Positions 35,601 to 43,595 of a DNA stretch of 61,254 nt are shown in pieces. Positions within the stretch are counted from its first letter, which is position 1; the number at the start of each line of letters is the position of its first letter. Origin of the DNA: CAZSDW01 sp964605705 (GTDB lineage Bacteria > Fidelibacterota > UBA2242); contig CAZSDW010000018.1 of the NCBI GenBank assembly GCA_964605705.1, positions 1-61,254 of the forward strand, written 5' to 3'. The notes below the pieces were generated by a model. The model saw only the letters and a program-made list of their open reading frames with translations, did no database searches and was not told the origin of the DNA. The translations under genes and the position numbers were made by a program.

Positions 35601-35779
35601 CCCATCTGCTCGTACCACCAGTCACAATCGGGCGCCGGGCAATTGGTTTGATCGGCATCGTATTCGTCCTGAATGCTCGAAATATTAGCCGACATGATTT
35701 CATTGATTAATGGCTGTGAGAAGCCTGTTCTCATGAACAAAATGCTAATGGTAAAAAAGAGGAATCCAATTCTCCTCAT
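32696..35779 (-). CDS. Exported CotH-kinase-like protein with lamin-tail and T9SS domains
   Basis: A 1027-residue exported protein. In order: signal peptide (1-21), a lamin-tail domain (PDWIEIYNPGTESISLIGYGLSDN), a chitobiase C-terminal-like domain (STAEIRYTLDGNEPT), a CotH domain from about 285 to 650 (LRAAGNDWQGTYFRDPFA, FINGEYWGIHNIREKLN, WRWLTYDLDWSLN), an InlB-like B repeat (GYRFAHWAGI), a second lamin-tail domain (DWIELYNPNGDELDLSGW), and a T9SS type A sorting domain (NYPNPFNNFTTIEYSLP). CotH kinases phosphorylate spore-coat proteins; the role of exported relatives is unclear. GGAG precedes the ATG. Confidence 0.88.
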   Translation of the reverse strand: MRRIGFLFFTISILFMRTGFSQPLINEIMSANISSIQDEYDADQTNCPAPDCDWWYEQMGRSTCDGDYPDWIEIYNPGTESISLIGYGLSDNPTDPFKWIFPQVILSPQAYLLVFASGKDRKVSGEITTYMHTNFKIDRLGETIVLTDADGITCDLINTGEIPIDFSLGRYPDGARNWVIFNQPTPTQSNTTPPFPGFTDSVQTSHPAGFYATPISLCLSASSSTAEIRYTLDGNEPTTEAYLYSNSIPINTTTVVKARTFENVTLSSKVLTQTYIINENFSLPVISLSTPPANLWDEETGIYVSGMNANEGERVANYWQDWERPVHVEFYEPNGTPGFSLDAGIKIFGWGSRENALKSLSIMIRDRYGLEKIRYPLFPDLPITEFSAFILRAAGNDWQGTYFRDPFATSLFREKNLDVQAFRPAIVFINGEYWGIHNIREKLNEDYLADHHGIDKDNVDIISRYWRRNYPIIIEGDDQAYLDLEDYLTNHDLGDPECYDYIKTVIDVDNYLDYCVTEIYIANYDWPGNNNKCWQVRTQNGKWRWLTYDLDWSLNSHGNDSYEHNTLEHATDSYSTGWPNPAFTTFLLRKMFESEQFRNDFINRSADYMNTIFLPDTVISKIEKMKQLFEPEMERHITKWGSNFGTLSSMSDWENNIEVLREFARNRAPYMRQYICNKFNLEGWKELDLNISADGAGVIKLNSIIVNQFSWHGDYFLGIPVTLSALPNSGYRFAHWAGISSADSLSRTIIIQFVDAFSITAHFEKDDESPNEIVVNEINYNSAPDFDPGDWIELYNPNGDELDLSGWIFKDNNDLHEFSIPENTIIPADGYYILCRDKVAFHQLFSNVKNYTGDFDFGLDNNDESIRIFDNQGTICDSLSYQNVNPWPREPDGYGPTLSLRDPHLDNSLPQNWSSSLGYGSPGAINDLNNYNAIANEKTPYSLSLSQNYPNPFNNFTTIEYSLPASGKVKLSIYEIVGREVSTPVDEVLSAGFYSLNFNSSNLPSGIYFYRLETDLKITVKKMLLLK

Positions 35780-36028
35780 TTAGGAGTCTCCAATTTGTTA
35801 TGAAAGTGGTGCTCAGAGAGCAGAAAAGGGTAATCCTTTGATTACAATATTATCGAACAGGTTAACATCCATTATTTTTGACATCTCAAATTTCTTAATG
35901 AGATACGCCCCATTTTACGGAAAGTAATTTAATACAAAGATCCGGTAAACCCCCTGCCTTTTTTAATGGCTTTTTAAAGGCTAATAGTAGTGCAAAATAT
36001 ATTGATTTTAAAACAGATAAGGATGATT

Positions 36029-37036
36029 TTACTTCAAGAACATCATCTTTTTAATTATAACTTCTGATCCCGAATTCAGTCTATAGAGGTAAACACCGCT
36101 GCTTAAAAACCGGGCATTGAAGGTTACCGAATAAGTTCCGCTTTCCTGGACGTTGTTTACCAAAGTAGCAACCTGTCGTCCTTGGGTATCATAGATTGTG
36201 AGTTGCACTGCAGCTCGGATTGGGATTGAGTAGGTAATTACAGTAGATTGGTTGAATGGATTCGGGCAGTTGTTCTGGAGGGAGAATTTCGTGGCAATTG
36301 GTTGCTCCATCTTATTCCCGGTAGTAGTCGTGTCTTGATAACTCATTGCCCACTTGACCGAGGCATCAAAGAGTTGCCAACCCTCATCAGTCATCGCATC
36401 GGCGACATCATTCAATAAGAAGGTGCCAACTCGCCGCGCTGGTGCATTGCCCGTAGCCATAGCGGCTCCTTCTTCGTAGCCGAAGAGAACAGCCTGTGTT
36501 TCGTCCTCAAAATTGACGGCAATAATGACCGCATCTCCTTCAGGCATACCGTAACTTACGGCTTTCTCGACAGTCGCGATTAAAATTATACTTTCAGGGA
36601 AACCTGCCGCCAATGGATGATCTGGATTACTGATCAAAATTTCGGTTGTATTATATTCCCCCCCATCAGCTTCTTGATATCCCATAGCATCGTAGAGAAA
36701 CGGCTCCCAAATGATAATTGGAATCGCTAAATCTATAAGTCCCGGCATATTAGTTCCCACAGTTGCGGAAGATACCGTGGCTGAAATCAACACGAGTGCC
36801 ATCCCTTCAGCCGCATCGTCAAATACGTCATCCTGCCCAATGATCTCAATGATAAATCCCATACTGTCGAGCCTTGAAATAATTAAATTCTCCGCATCGT
36901 TTGGGTTGACAGGATCAGCGACAATAAAGAGAGCCACGCTGTCTGGAAATTGAGCTGATACAGAATTACTTAGTAATGAAGCAAGGAAAACAAATGCGAT
37001 CAAACTAATGAGATTAAAATTTCGTAGCGCTTTCAT
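36029..37036 (-). CDS. Exported T9SS cargo with an alpha/beta (ThuA/GATase-like) domain
   Basis: A 335-residue protein with a signal peptide (1-29, cleavage after SVSA). Residues of about 30-235 alternate beta strands and helices (ALFIVADPVNPNDAENLIISRL, MALVLISATVSSATVG, IPIIIWEPFLYDAMG), which looks like a flavodoxin or GATase-like fold without a visible catalytic set. From residue 255 it carries NNCPNPFNQSTVITYSIP and the T9SS sorting domain. AGGAG precedes the ATG. Function is unknown. The 249-bp gap between it and the first CotH gene holds no gene that I can see. Confidence 0.75.
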   Translation of the reverse strand: MKALRNFNLISLIAFVFLASLLSNSVSAQFPDSVALFIVADPVNPNDAENLIISRLDSMGFIIEIIGQDDVFDDAAEGMALVLISATVSSATVGTNMPGLIDLAIPIIIWEPFLYDAMGYQEADGGEYNTTEILISNPDHPLAAGFPESIILIATVEKAVSYGMPEGDAVIIAVNFEDETQAVLFGYEEGAAMATGNAPARRVGTFLLNDVADAMTDEGWQLFDASVKWAMSYQDTTTTGNKMEQPIATKFSLQNNCPNPFNQSTVITYSIPIRAAVQLTIYDTQGRQVATLVNNVQESGTYSVTFNARFLSSGVYLYRLNSGSEVIIKKMMFLK

Positions 37037-37133
37037 TTTTTTTCTCCTTAAGTTCTGAAAACCACTTGATAATCTTTTATTGCTTAATTGAATATTGTAT
37101 AAAATATTTCAGATTGTCAAGTAGTAAATCTGT

Positions 37134-37176
37134 GATAACTCAACTTGGAATAAATCCTATAAAAAAGTAAGTTATC
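37134..37176 (+). repeat. 43-bp repeat element, copy 2
   Basis: Second copy of the element at 32571-32613 in the same orientation, differing mainly in the central 10 bases. Its ends GATAACT and AGTTATC are complementary, so this copy can form a hairpin. It lies 18 bp before the second CotH start codon, so it may be part of its 5' leader. Confidence 0.6.
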
Positions 37177-37194
37177 ACCCGATTTGGAGAATAG

Positions 37195-38820
37195 ATGAGG
37201 CAAAACCTGAAAGTATTTACCGCCACAGCAACTATCTTGATTATTTTATTGGGTTTGACAAATTCCTTATTTCCGAATCCTCAGGTTGAGTTCAGTTCTT
37301 CAAATCTACCCATTGTTATTATTGATACGCATGGTCAGGAAATAAATGACTACAACCGGATTGTTGCCGATATGGGAATTATTTTTAATCCCGATGGTCA
37401 GCGGAATAATGTCACCGATTTTAAAAACAACTATAATGGTAAAATAGCAATCGAGTGGCGCGGCAGCAGCTCCATGGGATTTCCCAAAAAACAGTATGCT
37501 CTTGAAACCCAGGATGCAGCCGGTAAAAATTTGAATGTATCACTTTTGGGAATGCCCGCAGAGAATGATTGGATTCTGAATGCACCTTACTATGACCGGA
37601 CTATGCTCCGGAATGTCCTGATTTACAATATTTCCAATGACCTTGGAATGTATGCCAGCCGGACGCAATATTGTGAACTGATACTCAACGGCGATTATCG
37701 CGGAGTCTATATTCTGCTCGAAAAGATCAAACGCGACCAGAATCGCGTTAATGTTTCGACCTTAAACAGTGACGAAATCAGCGGCGATGACCTGACCGGT
37801 GGGTATATTATTAAAATTGATAAACTGGATGGCGAAAATGTTGACGGCTGGCATTCACCCGGGAACATCTATTACCAGTATCATTATCCAAAGCCCGATG
37901 AAATTGTAAATGAACAGAAAAGATATATCCAGAAATATATTGCTAATTTTGAAGATGTCATGAACAGCGATGATTGGGATGATCCGCTAAACGGCTATCC
38001 TGCGATTGTCGATATGAATTCCTTTGTCGATTATTTTATTCTTAATGAATTCAGCCGGAACATCGATGCCTATCGTCTGAGCACCTTTTTATATAAAGAT
38101 AAAGACAGTATTGACAGAAAAATGTTTGCCGGTCCACCCTGGGACTATAATCTTAGTCTGGGAGATGCATTTTATGGTGATGATGCTAATATATTTGAGG
38201 GTTGGGAATTCAACCATGACCAAAGAATGCCAAATGATTCTCCGAAAATTCCGTTTTGGTGGATCAAGATATTTCACAATCATATTTTTGCCAGACTTGC
38301 AGCAGACCGTTGGTTTTCACTTCGAAATAGTATTCTTCACAAGGATAGTCTGTATCAGCGGATCGATGATCTGGCAGAATATATCAGTGAAGCCCGTATC
38401 AGAAATTCAGCGCGGTGGTCATATATGGGCGGCGAAACAGCATATATGAGTGAAATTGAGCGATTGAAAACCTGGATCAATCATCGACTCGATTGGATTG
38501 ATTCAAATATTACCACCTTAAGTTCTGTGATTCCCGATGATAATTCGCCGGTTTTACGCCTTTTTTACCTCGAACAGAATTATCCAAATCCTTTCAATCC
38601 GGCTACTACGATCACGTTTAATAATATGTTCGATATCCCCGTGACACTTGATCTATTTGATATCCGGGGAAATTGGGTAACTAATCTGGTCAATTCAGAA
38701 ATGCCAGCAGGACGTCATCAAGTCGAGTTGAATGCCAATGAACTCACAACCGGCATCTATTTCTATCGTCTGAAATCAGGTAATTTTACCGATATGAAAA
38801 AATTCACGATTTTGAAGTAA
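37195..38820 (+). CDS. Exported CotH-kinase-like protein with T9SS domain
   Basis: A 541-residue protein with a signal peptide (ATILIILLGLTNSLFP), then a CotH domain (IAIEWRGSSSMGFPKKQYALET, LGMPAENDWILNAPYYDRTMLRN, LNGDYRGVYILLEKIKRD, FAGPPWDYNLSLGD), and a C-terminal NYPNPFNPATTITF with a T9SS sorting domain. The WDYNLSLGD segment corresponds to the catalytic Asp region of CotH kinases. It is a simpler relative of the 1027-residue protein upstream, transcribed divergently. GGAG is 8 bp upstream. Confidence 0.88.
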   Translation: MRQNLKVFTATATILIILLGLTNSLFPNPQVEFSSSNLPIVIIDTHGQEINDYNRIVADMGIIFNPDGQRNNVTDFKNNYNGKIAIEWRGSSSMGFPKKQYALETQDAAGKNLNVSLLGMPAENDWILNAPYYDRTMLRNVLIYNISNDLGMYASRTQYCELILNGDYRGVYILLEKIKRDQNRVNVSTLNSDEISGDDLTGGYIIKIDKLDGENVDGWHSPGNIYYQYHYPKPDEIVNEQKRYIQKYIANFEDVMNSDDWDDPLNGYPAIVDMNSFVDYFILNEFSRNIDAYRLSTFLYKDKDSIDRKMFAGPPWDYNLSLGDAFYGDDANIFEGWEFNHDQRMPNDSPKIPFWWIKIFHNHIFARLAADRWFSLRNSILHKDSLYQRIDDLAEYISEARIRNSARWSYMGGETAYMSEIERLKTWINHRLDWIDSNITTLSSVIPDDNSPVLRLFYLEQNYPNPFNPATTITFNNMFDIPVTLDLFDIRGNWVTNLVNSEMPAGRHQVELNANELTTGIYFYRLKSGNFTDMKKFTILK

Positions 38821-38862
38821 CCTTTTTATTCTGCAATAATCAGTTTAGTTTTTTTTAGTGGG

Positions 38863-39954
38863 CTAAAATTCCAGCGTCAGCTGTCCGGTCAATTCGGGAT
38901 TCTCTTCAGTATTGAGATTAGATAAACTGATCCCAAAGAGGCGAACTGCTTTCCGGGGTAAATCGTCGGATTTCAGGAGTTCTTTGGAAATATCGAGTAA
39001 TTCATCAGAGTTGCAGACATAGTGGCTTAGACGTTTCGATCGGGTCTTCAACTCAAAATCATGGTACCTTACTTTTAGCGTAACCGTTTTTCCATAGATG
39101 TTGGATTTCATCAGGCGTTGTGCTAAATCATCACAGATCAGTTTCAGGTTGGCATGTTGCTTTTTTACCTGAATAATATCTTCGGTAAAAGTCCTTTCGG
39201 CACCAGAAGATTTGCGGATTCGTTCCGGAGTAACCGGACGATTATCCTCGCCTCTGACGACTTGGTAAAGATAACTACCCATTTTTCCAAAACGGCGATA
39301 TAAATCAAACTGGCTGAGTTTGAGCAGATCATTGCCGTTAAATATTCCCAGAGCTTTCATTTTGGCAGCGGTCACTAGCCCTACACCAAAAAACTTATCT
39401 ATAGGCAATTCTTCAAGAAAGCGATGAACTTCATCAGGTTTGATCACTGTCAGACCATCGGGTTTTTCCAAATCCGAAGCAACTTTTGCCAGAAATTTAT
39501 TTATGGAAATGCCTGCCGAGGCGGTCAGCCGGGTCCGGGATTTGATCAGGGCTTTAATATCCCTGGCAATATAAGTGGCGGATCGAATCCCCTTTTTATT
39601 TTCCGTAACATCAAGATATGCTTCATCCAATGATAGTGGTTCCACAAGGTCGGTAAATTCCTGGAAGATCGTCATTATTTCCGCTGAAACCGATTTATAA
39701 ATTTCAAAACGAGGATTGACAAAAATCAAATCCGGGCACTTCTGCCGGGCGATTCTCGATGACATCGCTGAATAAACACCAAATTTCCTGGCTTCATAAC
39801 TGGCAGCTGCAACGACGCCCCGGGCACCCTCACCACCCACTGCTATCGGTTTATGACGATATTGGCTGAAATCCCGCTGTTCAATAGAAGCAAAGAAAGC
39901 ATCCATGTCGATATGAATTATTTTTCGCTGAGTAATATGATGGTCGTTATTCAT
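38863..39954 (-). CDS. dinB: DNA polymerase IV (Y family)
   Basis: A 363-residue translesion polymerase. Catalytic carboxylates are visible in HIDMDAFFASIEQRD and SLDEAYLDVT; further motifs are VAAASYEARKFGVYSAM, SAGISINKFLAKVASDLEKPDGL and the little-finger region ending near LSNLNTEENPELTGQLTLEF. The final QLTLEF is a typical beta-clamp binding motif. It follows the YqiA-like gene by 20 bp on the same strand. No LexA box was recognised. Confidence 0.94.
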   Translation of the reverse strand: MNNDHHITQRKIIHIDMDAFFASIEQRDFSQYRHKPIAVGGEGARGVVAAASYEARKFGVYSAMSSRIARQKCPDLIFVNPRFEIYKSVSAEIMTIFQEFTDLVEPLSLDEAYLDVTENKKGIRSATYIARDIKALIKSRTRLTASAGISINKFLAKVASDLEKPDGLTVIKPDEVHRFLEELPIDKFFGVGLVTAAKMKALGIFNGNDLLKLSQFDLYRRFGKMGSYLYQVVRGEDNRPVTPERIRKSSGAERTFTEDIIQVKKQHANLKLICDDLAQRLMKSNIYGKTVTLKVRYHDFELKTRSKRLSHYVCNSDELLDISKELLKSDDLPRKAVRLFGISLSNLNTEENPELTGQLTLEF

Positions 39955-39974
39955 TATGTGAAATATTTTAAGTA

Positions 39975-40544
39975 TCAGAGTTGATCATGCAGGTTGATGA
40001 TTTCCGGGAGTACTTTGGTAAAATTCAGGAAGACATGCCCGCCGGCGTCATTTAAAATTAACCGACAACCGGATTTCCGAAAATATTGCCGGGCAATTCT
40101 GTAATCAAGGATTTCATCATCACGATTCAGATAGACATGCAATTTCTCTTTTTGAATCTGTTCTGGATTATGAAAATACTTTTCCAGCTGCTTTAAATAT
40201 GAATCACGCCATCGATTGATCGCCTGGGGACTAAAATTCGGATCATCCTGGATTCTCCTCGCTAAATCATGAGCCGGATGAATTGTCGGATTCAGTAAAA
40301 CAGCACTGGTCTTTAATTTGATGTGTAAATGCAACGCATAAAATCCACCCAGGCTGCTGCCGACAATCAGACATTTATTTTCATTACTGCGTCCGATTAT
40401 TAATTGTTCGACAATTGCGATTGCCCTGTCAGGTTCAGCCGGAAGATTTGGGGAAAGTAATTCAATCTCGGGATAGATCCGGCGGATTAATCTCGCCTTA
40501 AAAGCATTACCGTTACTCCCAAAACCATGTAAATAGATAATCAT
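39975..40544 (-). CDS. YqiA-like alpha/beta-fold esterase
   Basis: A 189-residue small serine hydrolase of the YqiA/YcfP group: MIIYLHGFGSNGNAFKA at the N terminus, the nucleophile box VGSSLGGFYALHL, a putative acid in LNRDDEILDY and the catalytic His in AGGHVF. The substrate is unknown. ATG 40544 starts directly at the first strand; a TTG 24 bp upstream is less likely. The gene precedes dinB in the same direction. Confidence 0.85.
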   Translation of the reverse strand: MIIYLHGFGSNGNAFKARLIRRIYPEIELLSPNLPAEPDRAIAIVEQLIIGRSNENKCLIVGSSLGGFYALHLHIKLKTSAVLLNPTIHPAHDLARRIQDDPNFSPQAINRWRDSYLKQLEKYFHNPEQIQKEKLHVYLNRDDEILDYRIARQYFRKSGCRLILNDAGGHVFLNFTKVLPEIINLHDQL

Positions 40545-40652
40545 AAATTTTATACTCAATTTCCACAAATATACTGTTTATCCATTTTAGTACACAATAT
40601 TTTTAACCATTTCTTGCTTAAATCTTTCGTAATTACTATTTTCCATAAAACT

Positions 40653-41387
40653 ATGGAACGGCTAAATCGACATCGCCTGTTTTTTTTATTACCATTGATT
40701 TTATCAACAATATTTTTCTATCAATGTAATCGTAATTCGATGCTGGATAATTTTAAATCATCCCGGATTTATATGGTGAAAAATCAGATTGAAAAGCGCG
40801 GGATAAAAAATCCAGCCGTCATCCAGGCAATGCAGAAAGTCAAAAGACATCTGTTTGTACCCGGTAATTTGCAATCATTTGCCTATGCCGACTATCCGTT
40901 GCCAATTGGTGAAAACCAGACGATTTCCCAACCTTATATAGTAGCATTGATGACCGAATTGGCGGAAATAAATCCATCGGATAAAGCCCTGGAAATCGGG
41001 ACGGGATCCGGTTACCAAGCCGCGATTCTGGCAGAATTATGTCAATCGGTTTATACCATTGAAATCAATCCGGTTTTAGCCGAAAGAGCCAAAGGATTAT
41101 TGAATGAATTAGGTTATCGGAATATCTTCTGTAAAACCGGCGATGGTTATCAGGGTTGGTCCGATAACGGTCCCTTCGATGTAATTCTCGTCACTTGTGC
41201 GCCATTGGTGATTCCCGATAGTTTAATCAGGCAGTTGAATGATAATGGCAGAATGGTGATACCTGTCGGACCTGCTGATAATCAAAATCTTGTCGTCTAT
41301 CGTAAAATAGATAATCATTTGAAATCCGAGCGAATTATCCCCGTTCGCTTTGTTCCAATGGTCGATGAAGCCGGACAGGTGTATTGA
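40653..41387 (+). CDS. pcm: Exported protein-L-isoaspartate O-methyltransferase
   Basis: Repairs isoaspartyl residues using SAM. The core motifs are present: FAYADYPLPIGENQTISQPYIVALM, LEIGTGSGYQAAIL (SAM site), and PFDVILVTCAPLVIPDSL. Unusually, from ATG 40653 the protein starts with RHRLFFLLPLILSTIFFYQC, a signal or lipoprotein-type segment, so the enzyme would act in the periplasm or be anchored there. The frame opens at TTG 40614 without a clear ribosome site. It diverges from the YqiA-like/dinB pair. Confidence 0.88.
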   Translation: MERLNRHRLFFLLPLILSTIFFYQCNRNSMLDNFKSSRIYMVKNQIEKRGIKNPAVIQAMQKVKRHLFVPGNLQSFAYADYPLPIGENQTISQPYIVALMTELAEINPSDKALEIGTGSGYQAAILAELCQSVYTIEINPVLAERAKGLLNELGYRNIFCKTGDGYQGWSDNGPFDVILVTCAPLVIPDSLIRQLNDNGRMVIPVGPADNQNLVVYRKIDNHLKSERIIPVRFVPMVDEAGQVY

Positions 41388-41485
41388 TTTTCAAATAAGT
41401 TCTTGCCGATTGTTTAGAAATTGATTAGTCTTGGTTGTAATAAAAAAGAATCAGATAGCATTGACACATTACAGGCTTGAATAAT

Positions 41486-42157
41486 ATGATACTGCATAGT
41501 TCCGACGACAATTCTTATCAATTGATGCTGTCTCCGGTTTTTAATAGGAAACATCTGCTGGTAATTTTAGCCTTGATTCCGATCCTTATGTTTTGTGCCA
41601 ATCCAAAACAGGATAACCGGAAGATTAGCAAAGAGACACCTATTCAGCCGGCAGATACCGTCCAATTTGACAAATCCGTTGAGGAAATCAGTGATTCCCT
41701 GAATAAAGATAATCGCACCACTCAGGAAATGTGGACGGATTTTTACGCTGCCAAAGACTCTGCGGATTCAGCTTTAACTGGACATGACTTTACTTTAGTG
41801 AAGTCTCTTTTAAAGAAAGCCGCTTTTCATGCCATGGAAGTTGAAAGAGCCGATATCGCAGCCTGGCAATTGAATAATATCGGTTATTATGCAATATTGG
41901 AGTTCAAAGAGATTACTGACTATGACAGACGTATGCGAAAAATCGAAAAAATGCGACGAGGTACTGAAAAGAATCTTTATATAAAACAGACAAAAGAATT
42001 ATTTAAAGATAACTTCATTCTTCTCGAAGACGCCACTAAATTTCTTGAAGAAGCCTATGAATTGGATAAAGATTTTCGCGATAGTGACCGTACCGAAAAA
42101 ATTTATAATAATCTGACTTTTATCGACTGGATTCGTAACTTTTCAAACGATAAATAA
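41486..42157 (+). CDS. Hypothetical lipoprotein
   Basis: I do not recognise the family. The protein has a hydrophobic N-terminal segment ending in LMFC (LLVILALIPILMFCANPKQ), a plausible lipobox, followed by a charged, helical region of about 160 residues with many Lys, Asp and Glu. The starting codon is uncertain: ATG 41486 has a weak AGG 9 bp upstream, and ATG 41525 would give a shorter leader. It lies about 100 bp after pcm in the same direction. Confidence 0.6.
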   Translation: MILHSSDDNSYQLMLSPVFNRKHLLVILALIPILMFCANPKQDNRKISKETPIQPADTVQFDKSVEEISDSLNKDNRTTQEMWTDFYAAKDSADSALTGHDFTLVKSLLKKAAFHAMEVERADIAAWQLNNIGYYAILEFKEITDYDRRMRKIEKMRRGTEKNLYIKQTKELFKDNFILLEDATKFLEEAYELDKDFRDSDRTEKIYNNLTFIDWIRNFSNDK

Positions 42158-42266
42158 TTCCTGCCCTTTCATAGCTCAATCACAATCTCCTATTTGCTTA
42201 AAAATGCCCTGATGAAGGCGCCAGGCAACGATCACAGTCATTAAAGCATAGCCACAATTCAGACAA

Positions 42267-42902
42267 TTATATCCATTTTAGAATGGCACCAAAAAGGATA
42301 ATCGCGATGAAATCAACGCTGTAAATTATCCCAACCGTCTTTATTTTATTTTTAATGGATTCCATATCAAATACCCAGAAAGATACCACGAAAAAATGCA
42401 AATATCCGAAAATTACAATCAGCAGCGGAAATTTGGCGCTCCACCAGCCGTAATCCCAGGTCAGTGCGTTCACAGCGTTCAATAAAATTTCAATAAAAAC
42501 GCAGAATATCGACAAACTAATTGCATAAAATACGCGGTTTGGCATTCCAAGTATTTTCATTTTTTTATCATCCGGTAACATTTTACTGAATACAAGACCT
42601 GCAATTGCAAACATGAAACAAATTTCAATATTCAAGCCAATTAAAATTAAATAAGCCGTCTTGCCCGGGGCTCCCCAAACCGGCGCATAATTGGTAAAAT
42701 GAAATACAAGTCCGTTCCAGATTTCATTGAACCAGTCCATACCCCAAAAAGCCAATCCGGCAAGGATCAGATTCCAGTTTTTACGTTCGACCTCGACTGC
42801 ATAGACATATACCACAAATGCAAAAAGTGGTATGACATACCATTGAAAAAGTGCAGGATTTCGCAGATTACTCAGTGCTTGAGCAGCAGATTCTGTAGGC
42901 AT
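42267..42902 (-). CDS. Hypothetical integral membrane protein
   Basis: A 211-residue protein with about six or seven transmembrane helices (FQWYVIPLFAFVVYVYAVEVE, AYLILIGLNIEICFMFAIAGLVF, VFYAISLSIFCVFIEILLNAV, PLLIVIFGYLHFFVVSFWVF, VGIIYSVDFIAIILFGAIL). No family is recognised. Trp-rich loops (MDWFNEIWNGLVFHFTNYAPVWG) stand out. AGGAGGGG supports the ATG. It is not obviously linked to its neighbours. Confidence 0.65.
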   Translation of the reverse strand: MPTESAAQALSNLRNPALFQWYVIPLFAFVVYVYAVEVERKNWNLILAGLAFWGMDWFNEIWNGLVFHFTNYAPVWGAPGKTAYLILIGLNIEICFMFAIAGLVFSKMLPDDKKMKILGMPNRVFYAISLSIFCVFIEILLNAVNALTWDYGWWSAKFPLLIVIFGYLHFFVVSFWVFDMESIKNKIKTVGIIYSVDFIAIILFGAILKWI

Positions 42903-42978
42903 AATTATTTCCCCTCCTATTTGTTTCTGAAAATATAGAAGAAATAATTTATTTGTACAGGAATTATTTGAATTTAAT

Positions 42979-43581
42979 TCAGCCCGTCTTCACGGCATCG
43001 ATAAAGAACATATCCTGCTGATCAATAGCATTATAAACACTGAATCCATTCAGTTCCAGAAAGGCAACCACTGATTCCACCGATTCGATATAATCATAAC
43101 AAACCGGTTCGCCAATATCACGGTGGATGCAATTCACTTCGTAACTTCCCTGAGGATGTAAAATAAAATAGCGCCCTTCTTCCTTAAGAATCCGATAAAA
43201 TTCCTGCAGAGCCGTTTGTTTATACTTCAGATGCGGATAGAGACAATAATTAATCACAATATCGACGCTTGATGATCGGATGGGCAGTACTTCAGCCATC
43301 GCCTGGATCGCAATATCCTGCGCTCTCAGTTTTTCCACTGATCTTTGTAACATATTAAATGCAAAGTCCAATCCGATGACTTTTCCCACGGTAACATGTT
43401 TTTGCAAAAAGGGAAATAGATTTCCGGTGCCACAACCAACATCCAGCACTGTCTCGTTGCCATTGAACCGAATTTGACTTTCCAGATGTCGGGTAAACGC
43501 GATATGATTATTTGGTATTTTCCAGCTGGCTGCTTTTTCATTGAAAAAGTTCTGATGTTTTCTGTAAGTGGCTAACTGCAT
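42979..43581 (-). CDS. SAM-dependent class I methyltransferase
   Basis: A 200-residue methyltransferase with the SAM-binding motif TVLDVGCGTGNLFPFL, the acidic loop VIGLDFAFNML, and the post-motifs SVDIVINYCLYPHL and LQEFYRILKEEGRYFIL. The substrate is unknown. I prefer ATG 43581; a TTG at 43599 would overlap the receptor stop codon. It is the third gene of the nikR-receptor unit and may modify a nickel-binding compound (inference only). Confidence 0.8.
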   Translation of the reverse strand: MQLATYRKHQNFFNEKAASWKIPNNHIAFTRHLESQIRFNGNETVLDVGCGTGNLFPFLQKHVTVGKVIGLDFAFNMLQRSVEKLRAQDIAIQAMAEVLPIRSSSVDIVINYCLYPHLKYKQTALQEFYRILKEEGRYFILHPQGSYEVNCIHRDIGEPVCYDYIESVESVVAFLELNGFSVYNAIDQQDMFFIDAVKTG

Positions 43582-43595
43582 TCTAAAATCCGATT

